Shown here: positions 33,245-43,068 of the stretch, piece after piece
How the letters are laid out: each line of letters starts with the position of its first letter
Numbering within the stretch: the stretch's first letter is position 1
DNA from: an uncultured beta proteobacterium
GTDB taxonomy: Bacteria; Pseudomonadota; Gammaproteobacteria; Burkholderiales; Burkholderiaceae_B
DNA length: 48,084 nucleotides
Assembly (NCBI GenBank): GCA_903932425.1
Contig: CAIZGG010000421.1
Span: 1-48,084 of the forward strand
Direction: 5' to 3'
Notes under the pieces: generated by a model
Told to the model about the DNA's origin: nothing
The model's database searches: none
Seen by the model: the letters and a program-made list of their open reading frames with translations, nothing else
Position numbers and translations under genes: made by a program

Positions 33245-33969
33245 CAATGCGCCCCAAGATAAGCAGCGCGTACTTTAGGGTCGCGCCGCAGTTCTGACCC
33301 TTTACCCTCTAAGGTGATGCGACCCGTTTCAAGTACGTAGGCGCGATCGGCAACGGCTAACGCTTGATTGGCCATTTGCTCAACCAACAAAATCGTCACC
33401 CCGCGCTCTTTCAACGCGCGAATGATGGCGAAAATTTCTTTGACGATCAACGGGGCTAAACCCAACGAAGGCTCGTCCATCAGCAACAGAGTTGGGCGCG
33501 ACATCAAAGCGCGTGCGATTGCAAGCATCTGCTGCTCGCCGCCCGACATAGTGCCTGCCATTTGCTCTTGGCGCTCTTTTAGCCGCGGAAAAATCCTGAA
33601 CTGCTCTTGCACCTCGGCGTCAATCACAGACTGGGCATCTTTGCGATGAAAGGCACCAAGCAACATATTATCGAGTACGGTTTGATCCGGAAACACCTGA
33701 CGCCCTTCTGGCGACTGAGCGATCCCCAAGGGCACCCGAAGATGTCCCGGCATCTGCGTCACGTCTTGCCCCGCAAAAAGCACTCGGCCAGCGGCCGCGG
33801 GTTCAAGCCCCGAGATGGTTTTCATCAAGGTGCTTTTGCCGGCGCCATTGCCGCCAATAATGGTCACAATCTCGCCAGCAGCGACGTGCAATGAAATCCC
33901 TTTGATGGCTTCAATCGCGCCGTAACGCACTTCTAGCTGATCCACCTCAAGAACAGGTTTATTGGACAT
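33244..33969 (-). CDS. livF: Branched-chain-type ABC transporter ATP-binding protein LivF
   Basis: About 241 residues: Walker A GGNGAGKST, Q-loop in SPEGRQ, signature MSGGEQQMLAIARALMSRP, Walker B LLLMDEPSLGLAP, and the C-terminal LivF-type tail. Powers the Liv permease from the cytoplasm. ATG 33969 overlaps the end of the upstream fusion gene by 11 bases; ATG 33975 is an alternative. Confidence 0.93.
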   Translation of the reverse strand: MSNKPVLEVDQLEVRYGAIEAIKGISLHVAAGEIVTIIGGNGAGKSTLMKTISGLEPAAAGRVLFAGQDVTQMPGHLRVPLGIAQSPEGRQVFPDQTVLDNMLLGAFHRKDAQSVIDAEVQEQFRIFPRLKERQEQMAGTMSGGEQQMLAIARALMSRPTLLLMDEPSLGLAPLIVKEIFAIIRALKERGVTILLVEQMANQALAVADRAYVLETGRITLEGKGSELRRDPKVRAAYLGAH

Positions 33970-35752
33970 CGTCATCCACCCCAAGATAGGCTGCGATCAC
34001 GCGCGGATTATTTTGCACCTCTGCCGGGCTGCCCTCAGCAATCTTCTCGCCGTAGTCGAGCACGATGACATGATCTGAAATCGCCATCACCAAATCCATA
34101 TGGTGTTCAATCAACAGTATCGTGATGCCAAGATTACGGATCTGAGAAATGACTTGAATCAGATCTTGCGTTTCTTGAGGATTTAAACCTGCAGCAGGTT
34201 CATCGAGTAGCAACAAACGTGGGTGCGTCGCTAAGGCGCGCGCAATTTCAAGGCGCCGTTGCATGCCATAGGGCAGGCTACCCGCCAATTCATGTGCTTT
34301 GTCTTTTAGGCCTAACAACTCGAGAATCTGTAACGACTCGCGATAGGTCGAGGCCTCTTCGTGTCGTGCGCGCGGCAGACCCAACAGATAGCTGAGCATT
34401 CCGGCTTTCAAACGCGAGTGCAAGCCTACCTGAACGTTTTCTAAGACGGTCATGTTGCTAAACAGCTTAAGGTTTTGAAACGTACGCGCTAGGCCTAAGC
34501 TGCAAATTTTGTTCGCCGCCAATCCTGCAATTGACCGCCCGTTAAATTCAACGCTGCCGCTGTCGGGTTCAATCACGCCTGACAAGATGTTTAGCAAGGT
34601 TGTTTTACCCGCACCATTGGGGCCGATCAACGAATGAATATGCCCGGTTTGAACACTGATACTGACACGATTCGTCGGAATCACACCGCCATAGGCTTTG
34701 TATAAATTATCGGTTTTTAACAAGGGCTGATCCGCCGCAACAACTTTATCGGCCCTCAACCGCCAGGGCCCTGCTTCTTGCTTCACCGACGCTGGCGTAA
34801 ACCAAGAGGCGAAGAGTTTTTTCGCTGCACTGCGCACCATGCCTGACAAACCATCGGGCATGACATACAACGCAAACAACAGCAACGCCCCATAGGTGAA
34901 GTGTTGCAAATGCGGCCAGCGCGCAAGAAAAGCATCCAGCAGCGTCAATACAATCGCGCCAAGTACCGGGCCATAGATCGAACTGCCACCAAACAAGACA
35001 ATCAATAAAAAGAAAATTGACAGTCCAAAGGTAATGAAGTCTGAACTGATGTATTGGTTTTGCTGAGCAATCAACGCACCGGCCAAACCGCAAGTCACGG
35101 CACTAATGACAAACGCCAAAACCTTAAAACGATAGACACTGACACCCACACTCTCAGCCGCCACCTCAGCGGTATTGACGGCTCTGAACGCACGTCCATA
35201 CTTGCCATTGACCAAAGCTCGAATCGACAGGTGCGCCAGAATCGCCAAAAATCCAACAAACCAAACCCACTCTTTAGGGCCAAGGCGCACACCACCAAAT
35301 AAACTTGGCGGCACCACACCATAAATGCCGGCCTGCCCACCAAATACGTCTTGCCACTCTGACACAATTTTTTCGATCACGATGCCAAAGGCGATTGTGA
35401 CCATCGCCAGGGCTGGGCCTTTGACGCGTAACGCTGGCAAGGCAATGATGGCGCCAAAAACACCCGAGATCACGCCACTGGCGGCGAAGGCAACCCAGGG
35501 GTTCCAACCTGCACGCGTGGTCAGCAAGGCCACAGCATAGGCGCCAACCGCAAACAAGCCAGCGTGACCGAGTGATTTTTGGCCGGTGACGCCCACTAAA
35601 ACGTTTAGCCCAGAGCCCGCCAAATAGTTGACGCCGACTAAAAACATCACCTTCAGATAAAACCCGTTATCCGTCGAAAACGGCAACAGAGCGATCATCG
35701 CAACGACTAGCGCCAAGCCAAACAGATGGGCTCGATTATGTTGCTCAAGCAT
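33959..35752 (-). CDS. LivM-LivG fusion: Liv permease and ATPase in one chain
   Basis: 597 residues. N-terminal part (about 1-320) is a LivM permease with eight to ten hydrophobic segments, the GVNYLAGSGLNVLVGVTGQKSLGHAGLFAVGAY stretch broken here as GVNYLAGSGLNVL and QKSLGHAGLFAVGAY, and RAVNTAEVAAESVGV. A charged linker (about 320-350) leads to a complete LivG ATPase (about 350-597): Walker A GPNGAGKTTLL, signature GSLPYGMQRRLEIARALA, Walker B LLLLDEPAAGLNP. No frameshift or stop separates the halves. LivH's TGA overlaps its ATG (TGATG). Such fusions occur in scattered Burkholderiales. Confidence 0.92.
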   Translation of the reverse strand: MLEQHNRAHLFGLALVVAMIALLPFSTDNGFYLKVMFLVGVNYLAGSGLNVLVGVTGQKSLGHAGLFAVGAYAVALLTTRAGWNPWVAFAASGVISGVFGAIIALPALRVKGPALAMVTIAFGIVIEKIVSEWQDVFGGQAGIYGVVPPSLFGGVRLGPKEWVWFVGFLAILAHLSIRALVNGKYGRAFRAVNTAEVAAESVGVSVYRFKVLAFVISAVTCGLAGALIAQQNQYISSDFITFGLSIFFLLIVLFGGSSIYGPVLGAIVLTLLDAFLARWPHLQHFTYGALLLFALYVMPDGLSGMVRSAAKKLFASWFTPASVKQEAGPWRLRADKVVAADQPLLKTDNLYKAYGGVIPTNRVSISVQTGHIHSLIGPNGAGKTTLLNILSGVIEPDSGSVEFNGRSIAGLAANKICSLGLARTFQNLKLFSNMTVLENVQVGLHSRLKAGMLSYLLGLPRARHEEASTYRESLQILELLGLKDKAHELAGSLPYGMQRRLEIARALATHPRLLLLDEPAAGLNPQETQDLIQVISQIRNLGITILLIEHHMDLVMAISDHVIVLDYGEKIAEGSPAEVQNNPRVIAAYLGVDDDVQ

Positions 35753-36669
35753 CACACTTTCTCCACTTGACGCTGCCCCAGCAAGCCTTCAGGCTTAACG
35801 GCCAGCACAACAATAATTAAGAGAAAAATGCTGATTTCGCGCATCTCGGCTTGCCACAAACCCACGAGCGCTTCGAGCAAGCCCAAGAGAAATCCACCCA
35901 ACATGCAGCCGCGTGGGTTATTGAGCCCACCCACAATGGCCGCAGAAAATGCCTTCAGTGCAATCGTCAATCCCATAAAGACCGAAGCGGTCGTGATGGG
36001 TGCAATCAACATTCCTGCCAACCCAGCCAAACTTGAACTGACCACAAAGGCGAGTACGACAATCGCTGAGACATTAATGCCCATCAGTGTTGCCGCATTG
36101 CGACTATGTGCCACCGCGCGTACCGCTTTACCAAAACGGGTTTTTCGCAGCACAAAATCCATACAAAACATCATAAGAATGCTGACAATCAACACAAGGA
36201 CTTCTTGGGGCACAATCCCAGCGCCGCCAATTCGAATCACATCGTTACCCAAAGGCGACGGCAACACAATTGCTGTCGGCCCCCAAATGGCTAAGGCCGT
36301 ATTTTGAATAATGATGCCAAAGCCAATGGTGCTCATGACCCAGGCCAGGCCAACAAAACCCACGAAGGGACGCACCGCCGTGTAGTAAAGCAACACCCCA
36401 AGCAAGCCGAGCACGACCACACTTGCAAGCAAACCAATCGCATAGCGGAACGGCGTGACATCGGTCACTTGTAAGGCCTCGGTAATATCTTTACCAGCGA
36501 GCAACAGCACGGCCGAGACGCCGACCAGCGTGCCCACAGCGAGAAACTCGCCCTGACCAAAATTAAACGTTTTTGTTGTGGTGTGCGTGATGCTAAAACC
36601 GAGCGCGACCAACGCGTAGATGCCACCGAGCGCTAAGCCGCTGAAGACGGCCTGCAGAATTGCTACCAT
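35752..36669 (-). CDS. livH: Branched-chain-type ABC transporter permease LivH
   Basis: 305-residue inner-membrane permease with about eight hydrophobic segments. Typical motifs: AVFSGLALGGIYALVALGFS at the N-terminus, TKTFNFGQGEFLAVG, and AFSAAIVGGLNNPRGCMLGG near residue 245. Pairs with the LivM half of the next gene. Preceded by a hairpin that separates it from the receptor gene. Confidence 0.93.
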   Translation of the reverse strand: MVAILQAVFSGLALGGIYALVALGFSITHTTTKTFNFGQGEFLAVGTLVGVSAVLLLAGKDITEALQVTDVTPFRYAIGLLASVVVLGLLGVLLYYTAVRPFVGFVGLAWVMSTIGFGIIIQNTALAIWGPTAIVLPSPLGNDVIRIGGAGIVPQEVLVLIVSILMMFCMDFVLRKTRFGKAVRAVAHSRNAATLMGINVSAIVVLAFVVSSSLAGLAGMLIAPITTASVFMGLTIALKAFSAAIVGGLNNPRGCMLGGFLLGLLEALVGLWQAEMREISIFLLIIVVLAVKPEGLLGQRQVEKV

Positions 36670-36698
36670 GTCTGCCTTCCTTGCATCTGCTTTGCAAA

Positions 36699-36726
36699 CA
36701 GCCTTTCGCGTTGCTGCGAAAGGCTG
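36699..36726 (-). terminator. Attenuator hairpin between Liv receptor and LivH
   Basis: 11-bp perfect stem CAGCCTTTCGC (36699-36709) / GCGAAAGGCTG (36716-36726), six-base loop. Only three T follow on the minus strand, so it probably trims or partly stops transcription and favours the receptor over the permease genes. Confidence 0.55.
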
Positions 36727-36751
36727 CCAAAAAGCGCTTGTTGCTTGTTGA

Positions 36752-37945
36752 TTATCGCTTCAGATCGGCGGGCGTAATCGATTTCAAAATATCATCTTGA
36801 AAGCGAACGATCGCACCGCTTTCTGTCCACTTCGCAAGATAAAAGTCATCCACGCTCAAACCATCGTGCTTGGTTTTTGTGAAAGGCTTGTCGTACATTT
36901 TGATCACACCTTGCACGCCAGACAAATCCTCAAGCGCAGCGGCAACCTTAGGGCCGTCGGTCGAGCCAGCTTTAGTAATGGCAGCGGCCAACAACGTGAC
37001 CGCGTCATAACCCTGCGCCGCACACACAAACGTCGTCATGGTTGGGAAGTTCTTGCGCACACGCTCACCCAGCGCTTTGGTACGCTCGTTGCTGTCTTCA
37101 GTGGTTGACGCCGCGATAATCAAATGCGGTGCCAACTTAGGACCAGTCATGCGATAGTAAAGTGAACTCAAATTACCCCAGGTGCCAAGGGTTACCGGAA
37201 AGTAATTGATTTTCTCCATACTCTTGACTACGTTGGCTGCGCCATCAGCAATCGCATAAATGATGACTGCGTCAGCACCCGCATTTTTAATCTTTGTCAT
37301 CTGCGAGGTGATGTCGGTATCCTTAGGGCCAAACTTTTCGATCAGCACTGGCTTGACACCGTGCATTTCAAGCACCTCTGCAGCATCTTTAATACCTGCC
37401 TGACCGTAGCCAGTCGAATCCGCAATGATGGCGATTTTTTTGTTTTTAGACGCTTTTACGGCATAGGCTGCAAGCAGAGCAACCTGCTCACGATCGACCA
37501 TCGATACGCGGAACATATAGTTTTGCGACTCTTTCGCGTAGCGATTGGTAATTTCTGTAGCCGTTGCGGTGGCGCCAATCACGGGGATTTTAGCGGCTTG
37601 CGGTATGTGCAACCAGGCCAAAGCATTGCCCGAGTTTGCAGGGCCAATCACGCCAACGACTTTCTCGTTGTCGATCAGTTCAGTCATGTTCTGAATGGAT
37701 TTTGGTGGAGTCCCCAAATCATCACGGATGACACCGACCACTTTACGGCCGAGTAGACCGCCATTTTTGTTGATGTCTTCGATTGCGGCCTCAAACCCCC
37801 AGCGCGCTGCGATTCCCAGTTCGGCCACAGCCGTACCTGACATATCTGCGTTGTAGGCAATTTTGATGTCTTGCGCCTGCGTGGCACCAATGGTGAGCGC
37901 CGAGCCGAGCGCGAGCGCCACGGCAATACGTTTAAATAGCTTCAT
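36752..37945 (-). CDS. Liv-type ABC transporter substrate-binding protein
   Basis: 397-residue periplasmic receptor. The signal peptide ends at TQAQ (about residue 25), then DIKIAYNADMSGTAVAELG and a two-lobe type I fold (GVIGPANSGNALAW, PVIGATATATEIT, YFPVTLGTWGN). A GGAG lies eight bases before the ATG. First gene of the Liv operon on this strand. Adjacent GMC and SMP-30 genes suggest an alcohol, sugar-like or ether compound rather than leucine; inference only. Ligand unknown. Confidence 0.9.
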   Translation of the reverse strand: MKLFKRIAVALALGSALTIGATQAQDIKIAYNADMSGTAVAELGIAARWGFEAAIEDINKNGGLLGRKVVGVIRDDLGTPPKSIQNMTELIDNEKVVGVIGPANSGNALAWLHIPQAAKIPVIGATATATEITNRYAKESQNYMFRVSMVDREQVALLAAYAVKASKNKKIAIIADSTGYGQAGIKDAAEVLEMHGVKPVLIEKFGPKDTDITSQMTKIKNAGADAVIIYAIADGAANVVKSMEKINYFPVTLGTWGNLSSLYYRMTGPKLAPHLIIAASTTEDSNERTKALGERVRKNFPTMTTFVCAAQGYDAVTLLAAAITKAGSTDGPKVAAALEDLSGVQGVIKMYDKPFTKTKHDGLSVDDFYLAKWTESGAIVRFQDDILKSITPADLKR

Positions 37946-38102
37946 CCTGAGTCTCCGGTTTAAATTTTCTTGATAGCGGCAAAAGTTTCACCGTTAAGAC
38001 TGTATGTGCTGGCGTTCATACTGAGCTTACGCTGTCTCTTGTCGAGTGATTTTGGCTTTTATCGGTAGTTTGTGTTGACTACTTATTGGGCATCATACCG
38101 GT

Positions 38103-39749
38103 TCAAGTTATCGTTTGACGCGACTCTGCAGGCAGCTGCGGGTTTCCCCTGATAAAGTCAGCTGCTTTTTCGGCAATCATCATGGTGGGCGCGCCGGTAT
38201 TACCTGAGGTCATTGCGGGCATCACTGACGCATCGACGACACGCAAGCCTTCTAGACCCAACACGCGCAGCTCTGAATCGACCACCGCAGCTGGGTCGCT
38301 CGCGTGTCCCATTTTGCAGGTACCCATAAAGTGCCAAGCCGTACCGCCACGTTCGCGTGCGCAGGCCAGCAGCTCAGCATCGGTTTGCGCAGCGGCAGGA
38401 GGGAAATCATCGGCTTGACCATACTTTGCAAGAGGCGGGCTGTGCAAAATTGCCCGAGCCAGGCGCAAGCCATCGATCGCCGTTTGCTGATCGCGCGGGT
38501 CAGTCAGATAGTTTGGCTGAATGCGTGGCAGCTCAAAGGGATTGGTCGACCGCGCACGTACAAAGCCCACGCTGTGCGGTCGCTGTTGATAGAAACCAAG
38601 TGTCATCCCGGCAAACTGATCAAGCTGGCCCGCAATGCCAGCCGCATAGCTACCGGGTGAAAAATGCAACTGTAGATCAGGCTCGGTCAGTTCAGGGCGC
38701 GAGGCGGCAAAGCCAAAGGCGACCGAGGGGCTAATCGACAAGACGCTGGGTCTACCCAGTGCCCATTTCAAAATTTCACCTAATAATCTGACGCCCCGAG
38801 CGGTGCTGTTAATGGTTTGCACGCCTTGCACACGCACGACCGAGCGCACCATAAAGTGGTCGTGAAAGTTTTCACCAACACCCTCAAGCGCATGAAATAC
38901 TGGGATCCCGAGCTCGCTCAGTACAGCGGCAGGACCAATGCCTGACAACTGCAACAACTTTGGTGTGTTGGCGGCCCCGGCACTCAAAATGACCTCGCGC
39001 TTTGCCCGCACAGTTTGCACGGGCGCGCCCGGCGCCACTTGATACTGCACCCCCACCGCACGCTTACCTTCAAATAAAATGCGTGTCACCTGCGCACGTG
39101 TGCGCACCTCAAGGCGAGCTTGCCCGCGTGCGCGGGCTGGCTTTAAAAAGGCTTTTGCAGCGCTAACGCGGCGCCCGTTCTGAATCCAGCGCTGGTAATA
39201 ACCTGCGCCTTTCTGACTGGCCGCGTTGTAATCAATGTGCGAGGGCAAACCAAACCCGGCCGCGGCCTCAATGTATGCATCACACAACGGATGACGCCAG
39301 TCACAATTGGTAATCGGCAAGAGCCCCTCAGAACCCCTGAAGTGTGCATCATGTGGTGCCAAACGTTTTTCAGTACGCTTGAAGTAGGGCAACACTTCGG
39401 CATACGACCAACCACGATTACCAAGTGCTGCCCAGTTGTCGTAATCACTGGCGGCACCTCGCGTGTAATTAAACCCATTAATTGAACTCGAACCACCTAA
39501 AGTGCGCCCCATGCGCGTGATCACCTGGCGCCCATCAATCCCCGGACCCGGTTCGGTCAAAAAATTCCAGGTGTAGGCCGGATCATGCCCGACCTTAATA
39601 AAACCTGCTGGGATATGAATGTAAGGATTACGATCGGGTGCCCCGGCTTCGAGCAGGCAGACTGAAACACTTGGATCTTCAGTTAAACGATTGGCCAGCA
39701 AGCACCCCGCAGCACCCGCGCCCACAATGACGTAGTCATAGCTTTGCAT
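38103..39749 (-). CDS. GMC-family FAD alcohol dehydrogenase (choline dehydrogenase-like), second copy
   Basis: 548 residues, same architecture as the gene at 31610-33244. DYVIVGAGAAGCLLANRL, GRTLGGSSSINGFNYTRG, catalytic His in AWHFMGTCKMG and Asn 44 residues on in SGNTGAP. The two share long stretches (for example DYDNWAALGNRGWSYAEVLPYFKRTE against [26 protein letters not shown] shortened here), so they arose by duplication but have drifted. ATG 39749 is preferred over a TTG at 39752. It lies 75 bases after the MFS gene and 157 before the Liv receptor. Confidence 0.92.
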   Translation of the reverse strand: MQSYDYVIVGAGAAGCLLANRLTEDPSVSVCLLEAGAPDRNPYIHIPAGFIKVGHDPAYTWNFLTEPGPGIDGRQVITRMGRTLGGSSSINGFNYTRGAASDYDNWAALGNRGWSYAEVLPYFKRTEKRLAPHDAHFRGSEGLLPITNCDWRHPLCDAYIEAAAGFGLPSHIDYNAASQKGAGYYQRWIQNGRRVSAAKAFLKPARARGQARLEVRTRAQVTRILFEGKRAVGVQYQVAPGAPVQTVRAKREVILSAGAANTPKLLQLSGIGPAAVLSELGIPVFHALEGVGENFHDHFMVRSVVRVQGVQTINSTARGVRLLGEILKWALGRPSVLSISPSVAFGFAASRPELTEPDLQLHFSPGSYAAGIAGQLDQFAGMTLGFYQQRPHSVGFVRARSTNPFELPRIQPNYLTDPRDQQTAIDGLRLARAILHSPPLAKYGQADDFPPAAAQTDAELLACARERGGTAWHFMGTCKMGHASDPAAVVDSELRVLGLEGLRVVDASVMPAMTSGNTGAPTMMIAEKAADFIRGNPQLPAESRQTIT

Positions 39750-39824
39750 CAACCCTCACTTTCGTAATCAAGCACGAAGCACCAATAAATTGCAGCGGTA
39801 CAAATGTTTGGTTTGTCGCGCCAC

Positions 39825-41075
39825 TCACTTTAATTTTGTCGGCAACGTGAGCGAGAGCAACGCCGCCAGTATCAACAAAACACCCGCCGAGCCAAAGGCG
39901 ACCCAATGCGTGCCATAGACCTCGTAGGCCCAACCGCCCAGCCATGAACTGATCATGGCGCCAACTTGATGCGAGAGATATGTCCAACCATACAAAATGC
40001 CCACCAGCCTGACCCCATACAAGTCGGCCAGGATCGCCGAGGACATTGCGATACTGCCCGCCCAAACAATCCCACCGATCGCTGCGGCGACATACAACTC
40101 AAAGTGCGTACCAACGATTAAGAGCGCAAAGAAACCCAGACCACGAATCAAATAAATCGTTGAAAGAATGTAACGGCGCGGGATTTTATCGGCTAGGCGC
40201 CCCAGCACCAAAGTGCTAAAGATCGCAACCAAACCAATCAAACCGATCCCGAACGAGCTGGTGGTTGAGTCAAAACCGTGATCCATCAACATCGGCATGC
40301 CGTGGGTTCCTAGCAAATTCATGCTGAAGCCGCACGTGAATAGGCCCAAGCAGATTTTCCAGAACGGTACTGTCTGAACGGCTTGACTGAAAGTCATTGC
40401 GGCGGTGGGTGACACAGCCACTTTTGCAGACTGCGTGGGTGCGACAGTGGTTTTGCCCTCACCCGTTGTCAGCGTGTCCGTCCCTGCAGGCGCAACATCG
40501 CGCATCACGTAGACCGCGATCGGCACCGTGACGACCGCAAACGCAAGCGCATACCCAAGCAAGGTTGCTTGCCAGCCGTAATGATGAATGGCCATGGTGA
40601 GTACCGGTGTCATCACCGCAATCCCAGCCATCGACCCTGTTGATAAGAAAAATAAAGCCATGCCGCGCTGCCGCGTAAACCAACGGCTGATCACAGGCGT
40701 CACCGCGACGGGGCTGGTAAAGGCCAGGCCCACAGACAACAGGACACCAAAGGCTAGAAAAAACGACCAAGGCGTGCGCGCGTAGATCGACCAGATCGAG
40801 GAAAGCAGAACAATCGTCACCCCTAACAACAACACAAACTTTGTGCCTCGTCTGGCAACCAGATACCCGCCAAGTGGCATCGCAAGGCCGTAGCACAGCA
40901 TCCCAATGGCTACGATACCTGCTAACAAACTACGGCTAAAGCCTAGATCTTGGGCGATAGGCAAAAAAAACGGGCCAATCCCCATCCGCATGCCAACGGT
41001 CAACAGCGTAAGCAGCGAAGCGCCTGCAACGATATTCCAGCCAAAATACCAACTACCAACTTTTGACTGCGCCAA
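39825..41075 (-). CDS. MFS transporter, monocarboxylate/oxalate-formate type
   Basis: About 416 residues with 12 hydrophobic segments and the MFS layout; RWFTRQRGMALFFLSTGSMAGIAV and LGRLADKIPRR are typical of the monocarboxylate porter-like and OFA branches, which carry organic acids. TTG 41075, preceded by GGAG at seven bases, gives SWYFGWNIVAGASLLT as the opening helix; the longer frame to 41243 adds about 56 residues of non-membrane, unrelated sequence. It is divergent from the di-heme cytochrome at 41260. Confidence 0.87.
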   Translation of the reverse strand: MAQSKVGSWYFGWNIVAGASLLTLLTVGMRMGIGPFFLPIAQDLGFSRSLLAGIVAIGMLCYGLAMPLGGYLVARRGTKFVLLLGVTIVLLSSIWSIYARTPWSFFLAFGVLLSVGLAFTSPVAVTPVISRWFTRQRGMALFFLSTGSMAGIAVMTPVLTMAIHHYGWQATLLGYALAFAVVTVPIAVYVMRDVAPAGTDTLTTGEGKTTVAPTQSAKVAVSPTAAMTFSQAVQTVPFWKICLGLFTCGFSMNLLGTHGMPMLMDHGFDSTTSSFGIGLIGLVAIFSTLVLGRLADKIPRRYILSTIYLIRGLGFFALLIVGTHFELYVAAAIGGIVWAGSIAMSSAILADLYGVRLVGILYGWTYLSHQVGAMISSWLGGWAYEVYGTHWVAFGSAGVLLILAALLSLTLPTKLK

Positions 41076-41259
41076 GGTATGTCTCCAGTTTTTATTTTTT
41101 TGCAATTGCCACGAATTTTGTGCAATGTGGCCTATCTTTTTGTGCCTCATGACCGCTCTGAGCACACAGCTTAATGGTAAGGTGTTTGTCGTCAGCGTGA
41201 ATATCCTGCACTCACCACGCAATTGCCCGCTCATTCCGCACACTTCTTTTCAGACAATC

Positions 41260-43068
41260 ATGCTCACATCTCTTCGCCAAACAGCCAAGCACTTAATCTT
41301 ATCACTCGCGACCTTGACGTTGACCTCAGCTTCGATGGCGCAGGCGCCTACTGTGAACTATCTGGATCAGGCCTGGACCGCACAGGACCGTGCTGATTAT
41401 TACTGGACCTCGCAAGGGTCTGCGCTGTTGTCCTATGGCATCTATCTTGCGCTTGAAGCTGCAGGCACAACAGACTTGTTTAACTCGCCAGCGCACAATG
41501 ATCGTATGGGTCTGCTCACCGAGCCACTAAACCTCGCGCAAAATCCAGACAATTTACCGGTTGGCGTCGCAAAGGCCTCAGTCACCGTCGGGCAATATAA
41601 AGGCACCTATGCGGGCCTGACCTGTGCCGCCTGTCATACCGGCCAAATTCAGTATCAGGGCAAACAAATACGTATCGAGGGTGGCGCCACAAGCCGCCTC
41701 GCACTTTGGGATTGGCTGCGTTCGTTGTCTGCCTCGCTCGATAGTGTCTCAACCGATCCTGCAAAATACAAAGCGCTGACTGAGCGTATTCGCACCAGGG
41801 GTTCGGTTGACGAAGCGGATCTTCGTAAACGTTTGATGGCCGACACTGCATTGCTCAGAGAGCGCGTCGACACGATTTTGCTGATGCCGTTTGATTCGGG
41901 CCCGGGCCGTATGGATGCACTCGGGCTGATTCACAATGCGTTTATGGGTGGCGCCACGGGTACGCTTCAAAACATGCGTCTGGCGGCGGCGCCTGTTAAA
42001 CCGCCTTTTCTCTGGAACGCTCCGCAATCGGCTTGGATTCAGTGGAGCGGCATCAGTGACAACCCATTGACTAGAAACTTTAGCGAAACCCTGGGCGTTT
42101 TCGCGCGTTACGACTTGAAGTCTGCCGATCCCGAGTCAGGCTTATTTGAAACGACCACCGACGTCAAAGGGATGGTCAAACTTGAACATCTGCTTAGACG
42201 TCTTGCCCCTCCTAAGTGGCCTGAAGAGCTGCTTGGCAAGCTTGATGAAGGGCGGGTTAAAGACGGTGAAAAACTCTTTGCCAAACATTGCATCGAGTGC
42301 CATACCTCCTATCCTTATCGGTGGAGTGAACCACGCAAAGGCGGGATGCGAGGTATCGAAAATGCGCTGGTGCCACAAAGGATTGTTGGAACCGATGCCA
42401 CCCAACTGAATGGGGTCTCGTTTGACCCCAATCCACTGATTGCAACCAAGAATCTGGCTTCGTATTTTGATGGCAAGCAGGCGGTCTCTAATGGCGATTA
42501 CACGGCGAAGATCGTTGGGCAAATGCTTACGCGCGCGCTCAAGCAAGCGGGCCCTTTCACCCAGAGTGACCTAGACGACATGAATGGCTATACGCCCTCG
42601 GCCACGAGCGCCCCCGTGCAGAGCTACAAAGCGGGCCCCAGAGATGGCGTGTGGGCAACCGGGCCGTTCTTGCACAACGGTTCTGTACCGAACATCTACG
42701 AACTCTTGTCGCCAGCGTCTGAGCGCTCAAAAACGTTTTACGTTGGTCGTGACTTTGATCCGGTCAAGCTTGGGCTTGATATCGCTGGTAACAAAGAGGG
42801 GTACTTCTTTGACACGACGCGCATTGGCAATTCAAATGCCGGGCATTCGTTTGAACACACCATGGGTCCAGGTGTGGTTGGCCCGGCCTTCAGCGAAAGC
42901 GAACGTTTCGCCTTGATTGAATACCTCAAGTCGATTCCGAATCAAGCCGGGCGTATCACACCCTATGGCGGCCCGAAAGATCCGTTGATCGCCAAAGAAG
43001 ACCCGCTTTGGTTTAACAAAAAACACCCGTACTCTTCTTCTGCACCAAGCCCTGTGAGCGCTAAATAA
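41260..43068 (+). CDS. Exported di-heme cytochrome c, RoxA/MauG-like
   Basis: 602 residues, periplasmic. The signal peptide ends at AQA (residue 29). Two c-type heme sites: CAACH (122-126) and CIECH (344-348). Between them GPGRMD and LWNAPQSAWIQWSG; near the C-terminus YKAGPRDGVWATGPFLHNGSVPNIYELL and FDPVKLG. That ending is typical of RoxA-like di-heme proteins of the cytochrome c peroxidase/MauG superfamily, such as rubber oxygenase RoxA. A peroxidase- or oxygenase-like oxidation is likely; the substrate is unknown. The gene could be read further upstream (to 40906), but only the ATG at 41260 gives a signal peptide. TAATG links it to the next gene. Confidence 0.88.
   Translation: MLTSLRQTAKHLILSLATLTLTSASMAQAPTVNYLDQAWTAQDRADYYWTSQGSALLSYGIYLALEAAGTTDLFNSPAHNDRMGLLTEPLNLAQNPDNLPVGVAKASVTVGQYKGTYAGLTCAACHTGQIQYQGKQIRIEGGATSRLALWDWLRSLSASLDSVSTDPAKYKALTERIRTRGSVDEADLRKRLMADTALLRERVDTILLMPFDSGPGRMDALGLIHNAFMGGATGTLQNMRLAAAPVKPPFLWNAPQSAWIQWSGISDNPLTRNFSETLGVFARYDLKSADPESGLFETTTDVKGMVKLEHLLRRLAPPKWPEELLGKLDEGRVKDGEKLFAKHCIECHTSYPYRWSEPRKGGMRGIENALVPQRIVGTDATQLNGVSFDPNPLIATKNLASYFDGKQAVSNGDYTAKIVGQMLTRALKQAGPFTQSDLDDMNGYTPSATSAPVQSYKAGPRDGVWATGPFLHNGSVPNIYELLSPASERSKTFYVGRDFDPVKLGLDIAGNKEGYFFDTTRIGNSNAGHSFEHTMGPGVVGPAFSESERFALIEYLKSIPNQAGRITPYGGPKDPLIAKEDPLWFNKKHPYSSSAPSPVSAK

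Noticed and set aside
41076-41243. N-terminal extension of the MFS transporter
   Set aside because: Hydrophilic, unrelated residues; TTG 41075 has a good ribosome-binding site and opens at the first membrane helix.
40906-41259. N-terminal extension of the di-heme cytochrome
   Set aside because: It overlaps the divergent MFS gene and would bury the signal peptide inside the protein.
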